From the NCBI GenBank assembly GCA_964034945.1, contig OZ035961.1:64524244-64588243 (forward strand): a stretch of DNA of 64,000 nucleotides, written 5' to 3'. The DNA comes from Chrysopilus asiliformis (taxonomy: Eukaryota > Arthropoda > Insecta > Diptera > Rhagionidae). The notes beneath the pieces were generated by a model. That model was given only the letters and a program-made list of their open reading frames with translations, was not told where the DNA came from and searched no databases. Position numbers and translations under genes: made by a program. Positions 21,128 to 31,335 of the stretch are shown piece after piece. Position 1 is the first letter of the stretch; every line of letters starts with the position of its first letter.

Positions 21128-21340
21128 ATCCGAGGGTTTTTGGGGTCGCTGATTACGAATCTGAAGTCAAAACTTCAAAATTCAAAATGTCGGATCCAAT
21201 ATGGCGGTCAAAAAAGATAAAATTCATTAGATTACGCTGAAAACTAGTACGTAATTTTATCTTTTTTGACCGCCATATTGGATCCGCCATTTTGAATTTT
21301 TGACTTCAGATTCGTAATCAGCGACCCCAAAAACCTTTGT
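21128..21340. repeat. Inverted repeat carrying the ggggtcgctga motif
   Basis: The left arm (ggtttttggggtcgctgatt ... ggatccaatatggcggtcaa ... aagataaaatt) pairs with the right arm at about 21255-21340 around a ~40-bp loop. The outermost arm sequence is the same core that occurs in every unit of the 121-bp arrays and in the Helitrons. Confidence 0.8.
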
Positions 21341-22437
21341 AAAGCTGATTACCGATTTTTTAACTGTAATAGATTTGCCACAGTTACATTTAATCTGCAA
21401 AATAGCTACTTTTTTGCTTTTTATTTATTTATAAAATGCAGTAATTATAAAAAAAAGCGCATATTACTTTTTTTTCATAACAATTGATGTCTAGGATACT
21501 TACGAAATGAATTTAGTCAATATAAGTGCATGAAATATATGTTATAATATTAAAAAACTGAATTAGAAAAGGTGTTGTTGTACAAAGGGTTAAGAAAAAA
21601 GCTTTTCCTGTAATCTCTTTGCCAACGATTATTGATCTAAGATTTTTAAAAAATATGTGCTATGATACCAACGATAGTAACAAAAAATTATAGTTGCTAT
21701 ACGTATGTCTGTAAGAACGATAACTTTAAAACTGTTTGACCAAAATGAGTGAAATTTTGTAACCTTTAAACCATTTTGTAAATTTTCGTTCTGATTATTC
21801 ATTACTCGAACTGGATTTTTTCGTGTCCAAAGTTTTTAAATTACGCCATATAGGGATTTCCGTATGTGCGTACAGCTAATTGTAGCTATGTGTACATGTT
21901 TGATTATTTATTCTGACTGATGTAAAAAAAATAATGGTGGCTTTAAGCTATTATGTCAATTACGTGAAAAGATTTTTTTTTAAGTTTAAAACAAATTCAG
22001 AAATAGAGTAGTTTTAAGTTAAAAACGAATCTTGCGGACGGTGGTGAGGGAAACCACATTTAATTATTCACAAAAAAAAAATCAAACAATAATTAATAAT
22101 TTCAAAAAAAGTATTTAAAGAGGCCTAAAATTGAGATGCGGCAACACCATCTGAACGTACACAAAGCTAACTCCTGTGTTCACGCAGTTAATGAGATAGA
22201 CACAATTTTGGCAGCCGTACTCTTCTCAGCTGATATTTGTCGTTAGAGCCTTCCCATCTATATATATCTAATCTATGCAGATGACAAAATTTGTTTGTTT
22301 AAATGATTTTTAGAGGTTTTTCTTTGTGGTAAATTTGATTTTTGTGAAGCTTTATCGAGTTTTGAATATATTCATATATTAATTTTTTTTTTTGTTAAAC
22401 ATCAAATGAACGCTGAAAATGATCTGAAATGATCCAA
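21341..22437. other. Unassigned AT-rich stretch
   Basis: No coding sequence is recognised. 22253-22277 is a short inverted copy of part of the 652-bp unit. Open frames are short. Confidence 0.3.
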
Positions 22438-22665
22438 TACAGGAAAACCTGTTTTAGCCAGACTCGCACAGAACCAAGAAATTTGTCCGGCTGAGACAGA
22501 TTTCCGGCTTATACAGGTTGGACTAAAAAACACGGGTTTTTATTTTGTTTTACGATAATGTAACTATATACAAAACTATGCGATGAAACCTCGTAGTGTA
22601 AACTTTTGAATTTGTGCATTACTTTTGAGCCTAAAAATGTCCCAGTTCTTGAACAATGATCCGGT

Positions 22666-22667
<2 letters not shown>

Positions 22668-22699
<32 letters not shown>
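22668..22699 (+). repeat. Poly(A) run
   Basis: An uninterrupted ~29-base A run lies just upstream of the LOA target site. It could be the tail of a lost retroposon in the other orientation of events, or simple slippage. Confidence 0.7.
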
Positions 22700-22702
<3 letters not shown>

Positions 22703-22730
22703 GTTTCTTCGACATACATGTGACAATAAA

Positions 22731-23094
22731 GAAGGGTGAGGAGGAAAAGGGGGAGACTTCCGATACCATACCTGTGCCGATACCCTCAGGGAGCTCTAGC
22801 AGCACCAGGGATACGCCACAGTCCACGGAAGCAGACCCCGCGACAAAGCAAAGCGACACAAGCAGCCAATCCCAGGAAAAAGGACCAAAGATTCCTCCGG
22901 AAGAAAAAGCTGCAAAATCCCCGGTACGAGCAGAGCGAAAACCTTCCTCCTCTACCCAAGGGAGCAGCAGCCTACTTCGGAAGGTGGAGTCAACGCGGCC
23001 TTCGAAGGATAGAGCGGGCTCAAGTCGGAGCTTCAGGCCTAACCTGTCAAAAAGGGGCACACACAGAGGCCCCAGGACAGGGCCAAAGAAATGA
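22731..23094 (+). pseudogene. LOA ORF1, C-terminal remnant
   Basis: An open frame enters from the insertion point and stops at 23094. It is rich in Ser, Pro, Lys and Arg (SGSSSSTRDTPQSTEADPAT, later RPNLSKRGTHRG), consistent with the basic C-terminal end of a LINE RNA-binding ORF1 protein. No zinc knuckles remain. Its stop overlaps the ORF2 start (ATG at 23091), as in coupled translation. Confidence 0.6.
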
Positions 23095-26000
23095 GGTTCA
23101 TCCAGGTGAATCTTCATCACGCAAAAGCTGCTAGTAGCGTGCTTAGCAGAAGATTCACCTCAGAGGGGCTGGACATAGCCCTGATCCAGGAACCCTGGAT
23201 CTACAGAGGACGTATCTCAGGACTAGTGACGCAAACATGTAAGTTAATTTCTTCAAATTCACATGAATGTCCAAGAGCAGCGATGCTCATCAACAAAACC
23301 ATAAAACACTTTCCAATTACAGAGTTCATAACACGGGACCTGGTTGCAGTGGAAGTGGAGGTGTCGACTACCCAGGGTAAGCAAGAGGTGATATGTGCCT
23401 CGGCCTATTTCCCAGGGGACACCAACACAGCACCTCCTGCAGAAGTAGAAAGCCTCATAGGCTACTGCAAGCGCAGAAATCTGCACTACATCATCGGATG
23501 CGATGCTAATGCCCACCACACTGTGTGGGGCAGTAGTGACATCAATAAAAGGGGTGAGTTACTTTTTGATTACTTAACAGCTAATGAGGTGGAGGTATCT
23601 AATAAAGGTAACGAACCCACGTTTGTGAATGTAATACGACAAGAGGTTCTAGATCTAACCTTATGTAGTACATTTATAAACACCAAAATTAAAAACTGGC
23701 ATGTCTCACCAGAAGCTTCACACTCTGACCATCGTCAGATTCTGTTTTGCTTAAAAGCAGAAAGCATGCAAGAACGGGAAATTAGAATCCCGAAGCTCAC
23801 TAACTGGGCCAAATATAGAGAAGAACTTGCTTATGAGCTTATCGATATAGAGAACAGGATAGAGTCAACAGATGACCTCAATGTTCTGACAAATCGAGTG
23901 AACCACGCAATACACAACGCATATGAAGCGAGTTGCCCACCAAAACAAAGGAAATCCAGAAGGGAAGTGCCTTGGTGGAACAACGACCTAGAGAAGCTAA
24001 GGAAAAGAGCCAGACGACTCTTCAACAAAGCCAAGAAAAACGGTAAATGGGAAGAATACAAAAAAGCCCTGACCGACTACAACAAGGCAATAAGAGCGTC
24101 CAAAAGGAGGACATGGCAAAGCTTCTGCGAAGGCATAAATGAACTGCCTACAGCAGCACGCCTACAAAAGATACTTGCTAAAGACCACACAAATGGAATA
24201 GGGACTCTTCAAAAAGAAGATGGAACCTATACAGAAAGTCGAGAGGAAACTGTAAAGTTACTTATGCAAACTCATTTCCCGGACTGTCAATTCCAAGAAG
24301 ATTCAGAGGACCTAACCGATACAAATAGAGGAACACTATGGCCTCATTATCGGACTAAAGGACTCGCAAATAAAATCTTCGCCAAAAGCAAAGTCAAATG
24401 GGCGGTAAGCACATTCAAACATTACAAATCTCCAGGAGGGGATGGAATATTCCCTGCACTAATCAAGGAGGGTATTGATGTGCTCTTACCGTACCTAATA
24501 AATATCTTCAGGGCCGGATATCTTTTTATGTATATCCCTATAGCATGGAGGGAGGTGAAGGTAGTATTTATACCAAAGGCCGGAAATAGGCCAGAATATC
24601 AGCCCAAATCATATCGTCCCATTAGCCTAACCTCTTTCCTGCTAAAAACGATGGAAAAATTAATCGACATTTACATCAGAAGTGAACACTTACCCAAGTC
24701 ACCACTTCAGGCAACTCAGCATGCGTATCAGGCTGGCAAATCTACTATCACTGCCTTAAATAGCCTTACGCATGACATAGAGAAAGCATTAGAATCAAAA
24801 GAGATAGCAGCTTGTGCATTCCTAGACATAGAGGGAGCTTTTGACAACACCTCATTTGAATCCATAGAGAACGCGGCAACTTTGAATGGGCTTGAACCCT
24901 CCACAGTGGCCTGGATCAAAGTTATGCTAAGCAGCAGGAAGATCACCGTCAGCCAAGGAAATGTACGTACAACGGCCAGAGCCACAAGGGGATGCCCGCA
25001 AGGAGGAGTAATATCGCCTCTGCTGTGGTCTCTGGTTGTAGACGACATTCTAAAAAAGCTAAAAGAAGCAGGCTTTAACGCTCAAGGTTACGCAGATGAC
25101 CTGGCGATATTAATCAGGGGTGGCAATGAACAGAGAGTAAGCAAACTCCTGCAAAAAGCCCTAGATTTGGTCTGGAGTTGGTGCAATTTCCATGGACTAA
25201 GCATCAACCCGAACAAAGCAATCATTGTACCATTTACAAAGAGGAAAAAGCTAAACTTGAAGGCTCCATCCCTTAATGATACAATGATCAACTTCTCAAC
25301 CGAAGTTAAATACCTAGGGGTTATCCTAGATCAGAAAATGACCTGGACCCCACATATAAACAAAATCAACAATAGTGCGATGCATGCATTCTGGAGTTGT
25401 AGAAAACTCTTCGGAAGGAAATGGGGTCTTAAACCAAAAATGATTCATTGGGTCTATCAATCGGTAATAAGACCCATGGTCACCTATGCTGCATTAGTGT
25501 GGTGGCCTAAAGTAGAACAAAAAACAATACAGAACAAACTCCAAAAGATTCAAAGGCTTGCGTGCCTAGGAATCACTGGAGCAATGAACACCTGTCCAAC
25601 AGCGGCATTACAAGCCATATTAAACATGCCGCCGCTACATATAACAATTAAACGGGAGGCGCTATCTAGTGCCCTAAGATTATTAGCGAATGGAGCAATA
25701 ACCACATCCAGTCGAACAGGACATATGAAAATACTTGATCAAATCGATGGAAGTATAACGCCATTATTACTATCCGACCGCATGCCAATTAAAACCAACT
25801 TCAACCAAACGTTTGAAGTGGTCATACCTGACCGCCAAACATGGTTGGAAGGAGGCCCAAGACTGGAGACAGGATCTCTAGTCTGGTATACGGACGGATC
25901 AAAAATGGACGGAAAAGCCGGAATCGGAATAGCAGGTCCAAAATGCAACATATCCAAAGCCCTAGGGCAATATCCATCAATCTTCCAAGCGGAGGTTTAT

Positions 26001-26708
26001 GCAATAGAACTGTCCGCCAGAGTGTGTCTATCTAAAAGACCACTAGGACAAAAGATCTATATAATATCAGATAGTCAAGCGGCCCTAAAAGAAATCAAAG
26101 GGTACATGTGCACTTCAAAGCTCGTATGGGACTGCCTGACAATTCTGAAAAAACTAGCCGAACGCAATAAGCTCACCCTAATATGGGTGCCAGGCCACGA
26201 AGGCATCGAAGGTAATGAGGCAGCAGACCTCCTGGCCAAGAAAGGTGCTGAATCTACGCATATTGGCCCAGAGCCTTTTTGCGCAATTCCGCAGAGTCTC
26301 CAAAAAATGGAGATCAATAATTGGGAGGAAAAGGAAACTGTAGCCTATTGGGAAAGCCTCCCAGGATTAAGACAATCAAAAAGATTCATCCACTACTCCA
26401 AAAAGAGAGCAAGAGAGTTTTTAAACCTCAATAAGCAGGAGCTGAGGACAATGGTGGGCCTCCTCACAGGTCACTGCCTAGTAAACTACCACCTACACAA
26501 CATAGGCATAACCGCCGACAACATTTGCAGACTCTGCCTAGAGGAGGTTGAAACTGCAGAGCACATACTGTGCGAATGCGCAGCCTTGGCGCGAACAAGG
26601 ATGTCCTTAATGGGAAAGGCACAAGTACTACCAGAAGACATAAAGAGGACTCCAGTCAAAACCATTCTAAGATTCACTAAGGATCTAGAAGAGGGGTGGC
26701 TAACGTAA
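23091..26708 (+). CDS. LOA-type LINE ORF2: EN-RT-RNase H-zinc knuckle, 1205 aa
   Basis: The frame is uninterrupted. The endonuclease (about 1-230) shows QVNLHHAKAA, LIQEPW, GCDANAHHTVWGS and SHSDHR. The reverse transcriptase (about 440-720) shows AFLDIEGAFDN, GCPQGGVISPLLW and the catalytic YADDL near residue 667. The RNase H (about 930-1050) has YTDGSKMDGK, AEVYAIE, SDSQAALKEI and VPGHEGIEGNEAAD, a complete D-E-D-D-like set. A CX2C...H...C knuckle (CRLCLEE ... HILCEC) lies near 1146. In such elements this protein nicks DNA and copies its own RNA. RNase H with this EN/RT type points to LOA or a related Jockey-group clade. Start ATG 23091 overlaps the ORF1 stop. Confidence 0.93.
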   Translation: MRFIQVNLHHAKAASSVLSRRFTSEGLDIALIQEPWIYRGRISGLVTQTCKLISSNSHECPRAAMLINKTIKHFPITEFITRDLVAVEVEVSTTQGKQEVICASAYFPGDTNTAPPAEVESLIGYCKRRNLHYIIGCDANAHHTVWGSSDINKRGELLFDYLTANEVEVSNKGNEPTFVNVIRQEVLDLTLCSTFINTKIKNWHVSPEASHSDHRQILFCLKAESMQEREIRIPKLTNWAKYREELAYELIDIENRIESTDDLNVLTNRVNHAIHNAYEASCPPKQRKSRREVPWWNNDLEKLRKRARRLFNKAKKNGKWEEYKKALTDYNKAIRASKRRTWQSFCEGINELPTAARLQKILAKDHTNGIGTLQKEDGTYTESREETVKLLMQTHFPDCQFQEDSEDLTDTNRGTLWPHYRTKGLANKIFAKSKVKWAVSTFKHYKSPGGDGIFPALIKEGIDVLLPYLINIFRAGYLFMYIPIAWREVKVVFIPKAGNRPEYQPKSYRPISLTSFLLKTMEKLIDIYIRSEHLPKSPLQATQHAYQAGKSTITALNSLTHDIEKALESKEIAACAFLDIEGAFDNTSFESIENAATLNGLEPSTVAWIKVMLSSRKITVSQGNVRTTARATRGCPQGGVISPLLWSLVVDDILKKLKEAGFNAQGYADDLAILIRGGNEQRVSKLLQKALDLVWSWCNFHGLSINPNKAIIVPFTKRKKLNLKAPSLNDTMINFSTEVKYLGVILDQKMTWTPHINKINNSAMHAFWSCRKLFGRKWGLKPKMIHWVYQSVIRPMVTYAALVWWPKVEQKTIQNKLQKIQRLACLGITGAMNTCPTAALQAILNMPPLHITIKREALSSALRLLANGAITTSSRTGHMKILDQIDGSITPLLLSDRMPIKTNFNQTFEVVIPDRQTWLEGGPRLETGSLVWYTDGSKMDGKAGIGIAGPKCNISKALGQYPSIFQAEVYAIELSARVCLSKRPLGQKIYIISDSQAALKEIKGYMCTSKLVWDCLTILKKLAERNKLTLIWVPGHEGIEGNEAADLLAKKGAESTHIGPEPFCAIPQSLQKMEINNWEEKETVAYWESLPGLRQSKRFIHYSKKRAREFLNLNKQELRTMVGLLTGHCLVNYHLHNIGITADNICRLCLEEVETAEHILCECAALARTRMSLMGKAQVLPEDIKRTPVKTILRFTKDLEEGWLT

Positions 26709-27770
26709 AATGGGGAAGTCACAATAGATCTCAAGGTCGCGGTGACAAGGGAGCGAGAAAGCACCACCCCATACACATAAAATAAAATAATAATACATGT
26801 GACAATAAAAAGTAGGAAGATTTCGAATTGATTTCAATTAGAGACGAGAGATGAAAAATACTCCCAATAAAACTGTTGTCTGACGTTTTTATGAAAGAAA
26901 TTTTTCCTCTAAACTATGTCTCCCTTCTCCTTGCTGAAACAAGATCTACTTGAAGCGTCTTTTTATAACATAAGTTAATAACTTTGTGCAAGATTTTATG
27001 CATTTTCAAAACTTGCGGATATGGTTTTTAGCATAAACTATTGCTGTGGTTTGAATAACCCTTCTGGAGCTTGGAAACGAACAAAATCATTTTACATTGA
27101 TTTTTCTGTTAAAATGTTGATAGAACTCCAATTAGCATTCAAACTATAGACTTATTTTGGTCTTTAGAACCTTTTTGGTTCAAAGTATTTTTCAAAAAAT
27201 CCTAAAATCTTTTTTATTTGTATGGGGGAGGGGAGAGCAAATATTCCGATTTACCCACTGACTAGGGCAAATCAAATTTTTATGTCATGCTAAACACACT
27301 ACTGTAACTAATTTTTTGATCGGGCGATTTGTTCTATGCTTTAGAAATGGTATACTAACTCTAAAAACATTTTTATATAGAAAAAAGTTTCCGGCTTATA
27401 CAAAAAAAATTATGTCCGGGTTCGCGTTAAGCAGGTTCCGGCTTATCCAGATTCATGGAAAACCACTTCAAAATCACGGGACTTGAAAACTATTCGGCTT
27501 AGGTAGGTTTCCGGCTTATACAGGGCCCGGCTTATACAGGTTTAACTGTATCTAAAAAATCTAAGGAATGGTCAATTCGATGTGAAAAATAATAAATTTG
27601 ATTTCATAATTTTACTCAAATAAACTTACATAAGTTTTAATGAAATGAAGTTTTTCATTAAAAATTAAAACTTATGTAAATAACTTAGTTTTTCAATACT
27701 CTGCCGTTGTTGGAAATTTAACTTTAATGATTAATTATAAGCGGAAAATTTTGACAAAGCTATTATTATA

Positions 27771-27900
27771 TTGTATTTTCCCATTCGACCTGCGTTTTCC
27801 ATGACCATCAACAAATCTCAATGCCAGACATTTGACAAAGTGGGGATTGTGATGTACGAGCCCGTTTTCTCCCACGGGCAAATATACGTTGTCCTCTCAG
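27771..27900 (+). pseudogene. Helitron helicase remnant (Pif1-like C-terminus)
   Basis: [20 protein letters not shown] and [13 protein letters not shown] match the end of the Pif1-type helicase domain of Helitron Rep-Hel proteins (canonical AFAMTINKSQGQT and GQLYVALSR). The usual Gly after KSQ is Cys. A gtaatttatt follows at the point where an intron or stop could lie. The rest of the protein is missing, so only ~45 codons of an autonomous Helitron survive. Confidence 0.8.
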
Positions 27901-28977
27901 GTAATTTATTTGTGTCAATAGCTAGAATTTTGTTGTTTTTAATTTCAACTTTTCTTATGTCTAAAAAGGTCTTGAAAATTGAAATAAAATATAGAAATGC
28001 TTTTCCCAGGGAGATTTACTAACCATGCCAATCGCGAATATCTAAATATGTGTGAATGTGTATAAACATGTGTGAATGTGTATAAAAATGTGTAGATGTT
28101 GGAGTTATAGAATTCAAAATACAATAATTTATACAATTAAAAAAGGTATGGCACAGTAAAATTGTATACATTTTTTTGAAGTCATACTGTTTTTTATTAA
28201 AGTAAATAACCCGATTGATACATTATTTAAAAAAAACTCATGTTAATGGTGAATATAGGGCCTAACTAGTCTCTACGAGGCTTACTATTACCTCCTTGTG
28301 TCACACAATATGTACGTCGATCAAAGTTTAAAGACAACCTATGTTAAAATAGAACAGATTGTGTAAAAAATTATAACTAAAATACGAAAAACTTAAATAT
28401 GGTGAAATTTTAAGGTGAAACTAGCTTGGCCTTAGCTTGGCCCCAGATTGACCAAATAGTGGCGCTTTTAATGCGAAACTAGCCTCTACGAGGCCTGCTC
28501 TAAAGTTATCATGTCACAAACCGTTGTTTGGAGAAAAAGTAGTAAGTGCTAGAAGACCGCAAAAGATTTACCTCTATCTTCGGTAATACAGTCACTTTGC
28601 CCAATAATTTTGTATGAACTGAAACTCATTGACTGCAAAATACAGTGGAGGCCCAATATATCGACCTACATAATGTTCAGCCCGTACGTTAAATCGGGTT
28701 CGTTATAACGAAATGCGCATTAAATATCCACATATGTTTTTATGAACATTATCATAATGAGATTTTAGATTGAGGGAAATTTTAATACGATTTATTCTTA
28801 AGTGGGATAATGCTTTAATGTATGTATAAGCGTTACAAATCCCAGTTAAACTGATTACTTTACCTTAAAAGGTTAATTTTTCGCGACGGTTTCACGTATA
28901 ACACACATTATTTACGAAACAAATAGTTTTTCGTTATATAGAATAACAAATTTTTTCGTCTTTCACTATAGAGATGC

Positions 28978-28978
<1 letters not shown>

Positions 28979-29051
<73 letters not shown>

Positions 29052-29090
29052 TAATAATACAATAATATAATAATATAATAATAATACGTA
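28979..29090. repeat. (AAT)n microsatellite
   Basis: About 24 uninterrupted taa/aat repeats run from 28979 to 29050, followed by imperfect ataat repeats. The open frame across it is an artefact. Confidence 0.95.
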
Positions 29091-29146
29091 ATAATAATTC
29101 GAAACTGCTGTTCGCTATACTGGACGTTCGTTATATGGGTATACAA

Positions 29147-30902
29147 TAGGGTGGGTCAATTTTTTTTGGGGGAAAGGGTATAGCAAGAAAAGAATCTATG
29201 GGCATTTCTAAGACTTTTTGCCCAAAGAACCATGGGTCTAAAATCAATATCGAGCTGCCGGAAATTTCGTTGAAGTTTGGAAGTCGGAAAATGCTAAAAA
29301 ATGGTACATTCACATACAAATGAGATAAAAAAGTTATTAATTTTTTTATAAAAACTTGCCATAGGGGGTTTTTTGGTATGAGAAATCTATTTTTGATATT
29401 TATTTTTTCCTAAGGGGTCCGCCAGATGGCGCTACAATGGAGTTTTTTGGTTTTTCTTATATTTTAAAGCGAAAGGTTATTTTTTTTAAACGTATTTTGA
29501 TGCGATTAATATAAAATAGAAAAAAGGAAAATTTAATTATTTTTAATAATTTTATTATATTTAACAAACATAAATATTGATTTTTTTTTCATTTTTTTCT
29601 CATTTAATTTTAAGTATTAATTTCACAATTTATCAAGTTATAAATTTTGTAAATCTTTCTTACTTTCCATTTTGGGTACTTTACATCGGCTTTCCAATGT
29701 CGTTGCCATAACCATTTCGCGATTTTTATCGGTAACACGTCGTGAAGTGCCACTTAAGGGGTTATACTACCCAGGCGCGCTGAACAATGAACTTTTTTTG
29801 AGATTTTTTTTCTCGATAACTAACGAATGGATTAAAATGAAATTTTGAGGCCTAATTACACATGTATTTAGATATACAAAAAAAAGGTATATGATTAGAA
29901 CGTAGTGCGTTTGGATCAAGTGGGTCCATTGAACCCCACCTCATCATTTACGCATAAGATTTTCACCTCATAAATTGCGGGTTAAAAACCCTGTGAACTT
30001 CCATAGACAATCTATCTGAGAAGTTACAATTAAAATTTTAAGTAAATCCGATGAAAATTGATTTAGTTTCTGATACCGCAAGTTTGAAAAACATACTTTC
30101 AAGTAATATAGTGCCACAGCGCCATTTTGTATCAAAAGTTGAAAAATTTTTTTTTTTTGTATATCTAAATACATGTGTAATTAAGCCTCAAAATTTCATT
30201 TTAATCCATTCGTTAGTTATCGAGAAAAAAAATATCAAAAAAAAGTTCATTGTTCAGCGCGCCTGGGTACTATAACCCCTTAAGTGGCACTTCACGACGT
30301 GTTACCGATAAAAATCGCGAAATGGTTATGGCAACGACATTGGAAAGCCGATGTAAAGTACCCAAAATGGAAAGTAAGAAAGATTTACAAAATTTATAAC
30401 TTGATAAATTGTGAAATTAATACTTAAAATTAAATGAGAAAAAAATGAAAAAAAAATCAATATTTATGTTTGTTAAATATAATAAAATTATTAAAAATAA
30501 TTAAATTTTCCTTTTTTCTATTTTATATTAATCGCATCAAAATACGTTTAAAAAAAATAACCTTTCGCTTTAAAATATAAGAAAAACCAAAAAACTCCAT
30601 TGTAGCGCCATCTGGCGGACCCCTTAGGAAAAAATAAATATCAAAAATAGATTTCTCATACCAAAAAACCCCCTATGGCAAGTTTTTATAAAAAAATTAA
30701 TAACTTTTTTATCTCATTTGTATGTGAATGTACCATTTTTTAGCATTTTCCGACTTCCAAACTTCAACGAAATTTCCGGCAGCTCGATATTGATTTTAGA
30801 CCCATGGTTCTTTGGGCAAAAAGTCTTAGAAATGCCCGTAGATTCTTTCCTTGCTATACCCTTTGTCACTTTTTTTCGTCCCGAACAAATTGACCCACCC
30901 TA
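29147..30902. mobile_element. hAT-type foldback with ~740-bp inverted arms
   Basis: Ends TAGGGTGGGTCAATTT ... AATTGACCCACCCTA are flanked by GTATACAA at 29139-29146 and 30903-30910, an 8-bp duplication fitting nTnnnnAn. The left arm (to about 29884) and right arm (from about 30160) are near-perfect complements, with loops and small indels only. They enclose ~275 bp containing the cactgtggcgccattttgta-like centre. No transposase is present. Such long arms are unusual for hAT derivatives and could form a very stable hairpin. Confidence 0.88.
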
Positions 30903-31335
30903 GTATACAATATAGTGGACGCCCGGAAGGGAAATTTTTTCTTCGCGGGTAAAAATATCTGTAACGGTTCTCGAAATATTTGAAAAAATTGTTCACATAA
31001 GATATTTCAGTAAATTCAATCAAACGAAAAACTTAAATATTGACCAATTTTAAAATAAAACTAGCTTGGCCTGAGCTTGGCCAAACAGTGGGCTTTTAGT
31101 ACGAAACTAGCGTCTACGAGTGATAACCTACCCTAGAGTTATCACGTTACAAACTATTTTTTGGGAGAAAAATACTAAGTGCTGGCAAAATCTTTTGCGG
31201 TCTTCTAGCACTTACTACTTTTTCTCCAAACAACGGTTTGTGACATGATAACTTTAGAGCAGGCCTCGTAGAGGCTAGTTTCGCATTAAAAGCGCCACTA
31301 TTTGGTCAATCTGGGGCCAAGCTAAGGCCAAGCTA

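Larger units (their letters stand above)
22731..26792 (+). mobile_element. LOA/Jockey-type LINE with 17-bp TSD
   Basis: The flanks 22714-22730 and 26793-26809 are the same 17 bases, ATACATGTGACAATAAA, a target-site duplication typical of target-primed reverse transcription. The element begins inside ORF1, so it is 5'-truncated, and it carries a complete ORF2. Its 3' end is an A/T-rich tail (cacataaaataaaataata) instead of a long poly(A). Confidence 0.9.
22440..27548. mobile_element. Pogo/Tigger-like TIR element split by a LOA element
   Basis: Left end CAGGAAAACCTGTTTTAGCC and the complement of CAGTTAAACCTGTATAAGCC at the right end form the TIR. Each is bordered by TA (22438-22439 and 27549-27550). 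The motif ccggcttatac recurs near both ends (about 22505, 27389, 27514 and 27530), a likely transposase-binding repeat. Removing the inner LOA insertion leaves ~1 kb with no transposase. Confidence 0.7.

Noticed and set aside
22509..23120. 203-codon minus-strand frame overlapping the LOA 5' end
   Set aside because: It runs antisense to ORF1/ORF2 and across the poly(A) run as a Phe stretch. A shadow of the LOA coding strand.
28934..29146. 70-codon frame of mostly Ile/Tyr
   Set aside because: Translation of the (AAT)n microsatellite.
28642..30930. A possible Tigger-like element from cagtggaggcccaatatatc to atagtggacgcccgg around the foldback
   Set aside because: The two motifs are in direct, not inverted, orientation and no TA duplication could be assigned.
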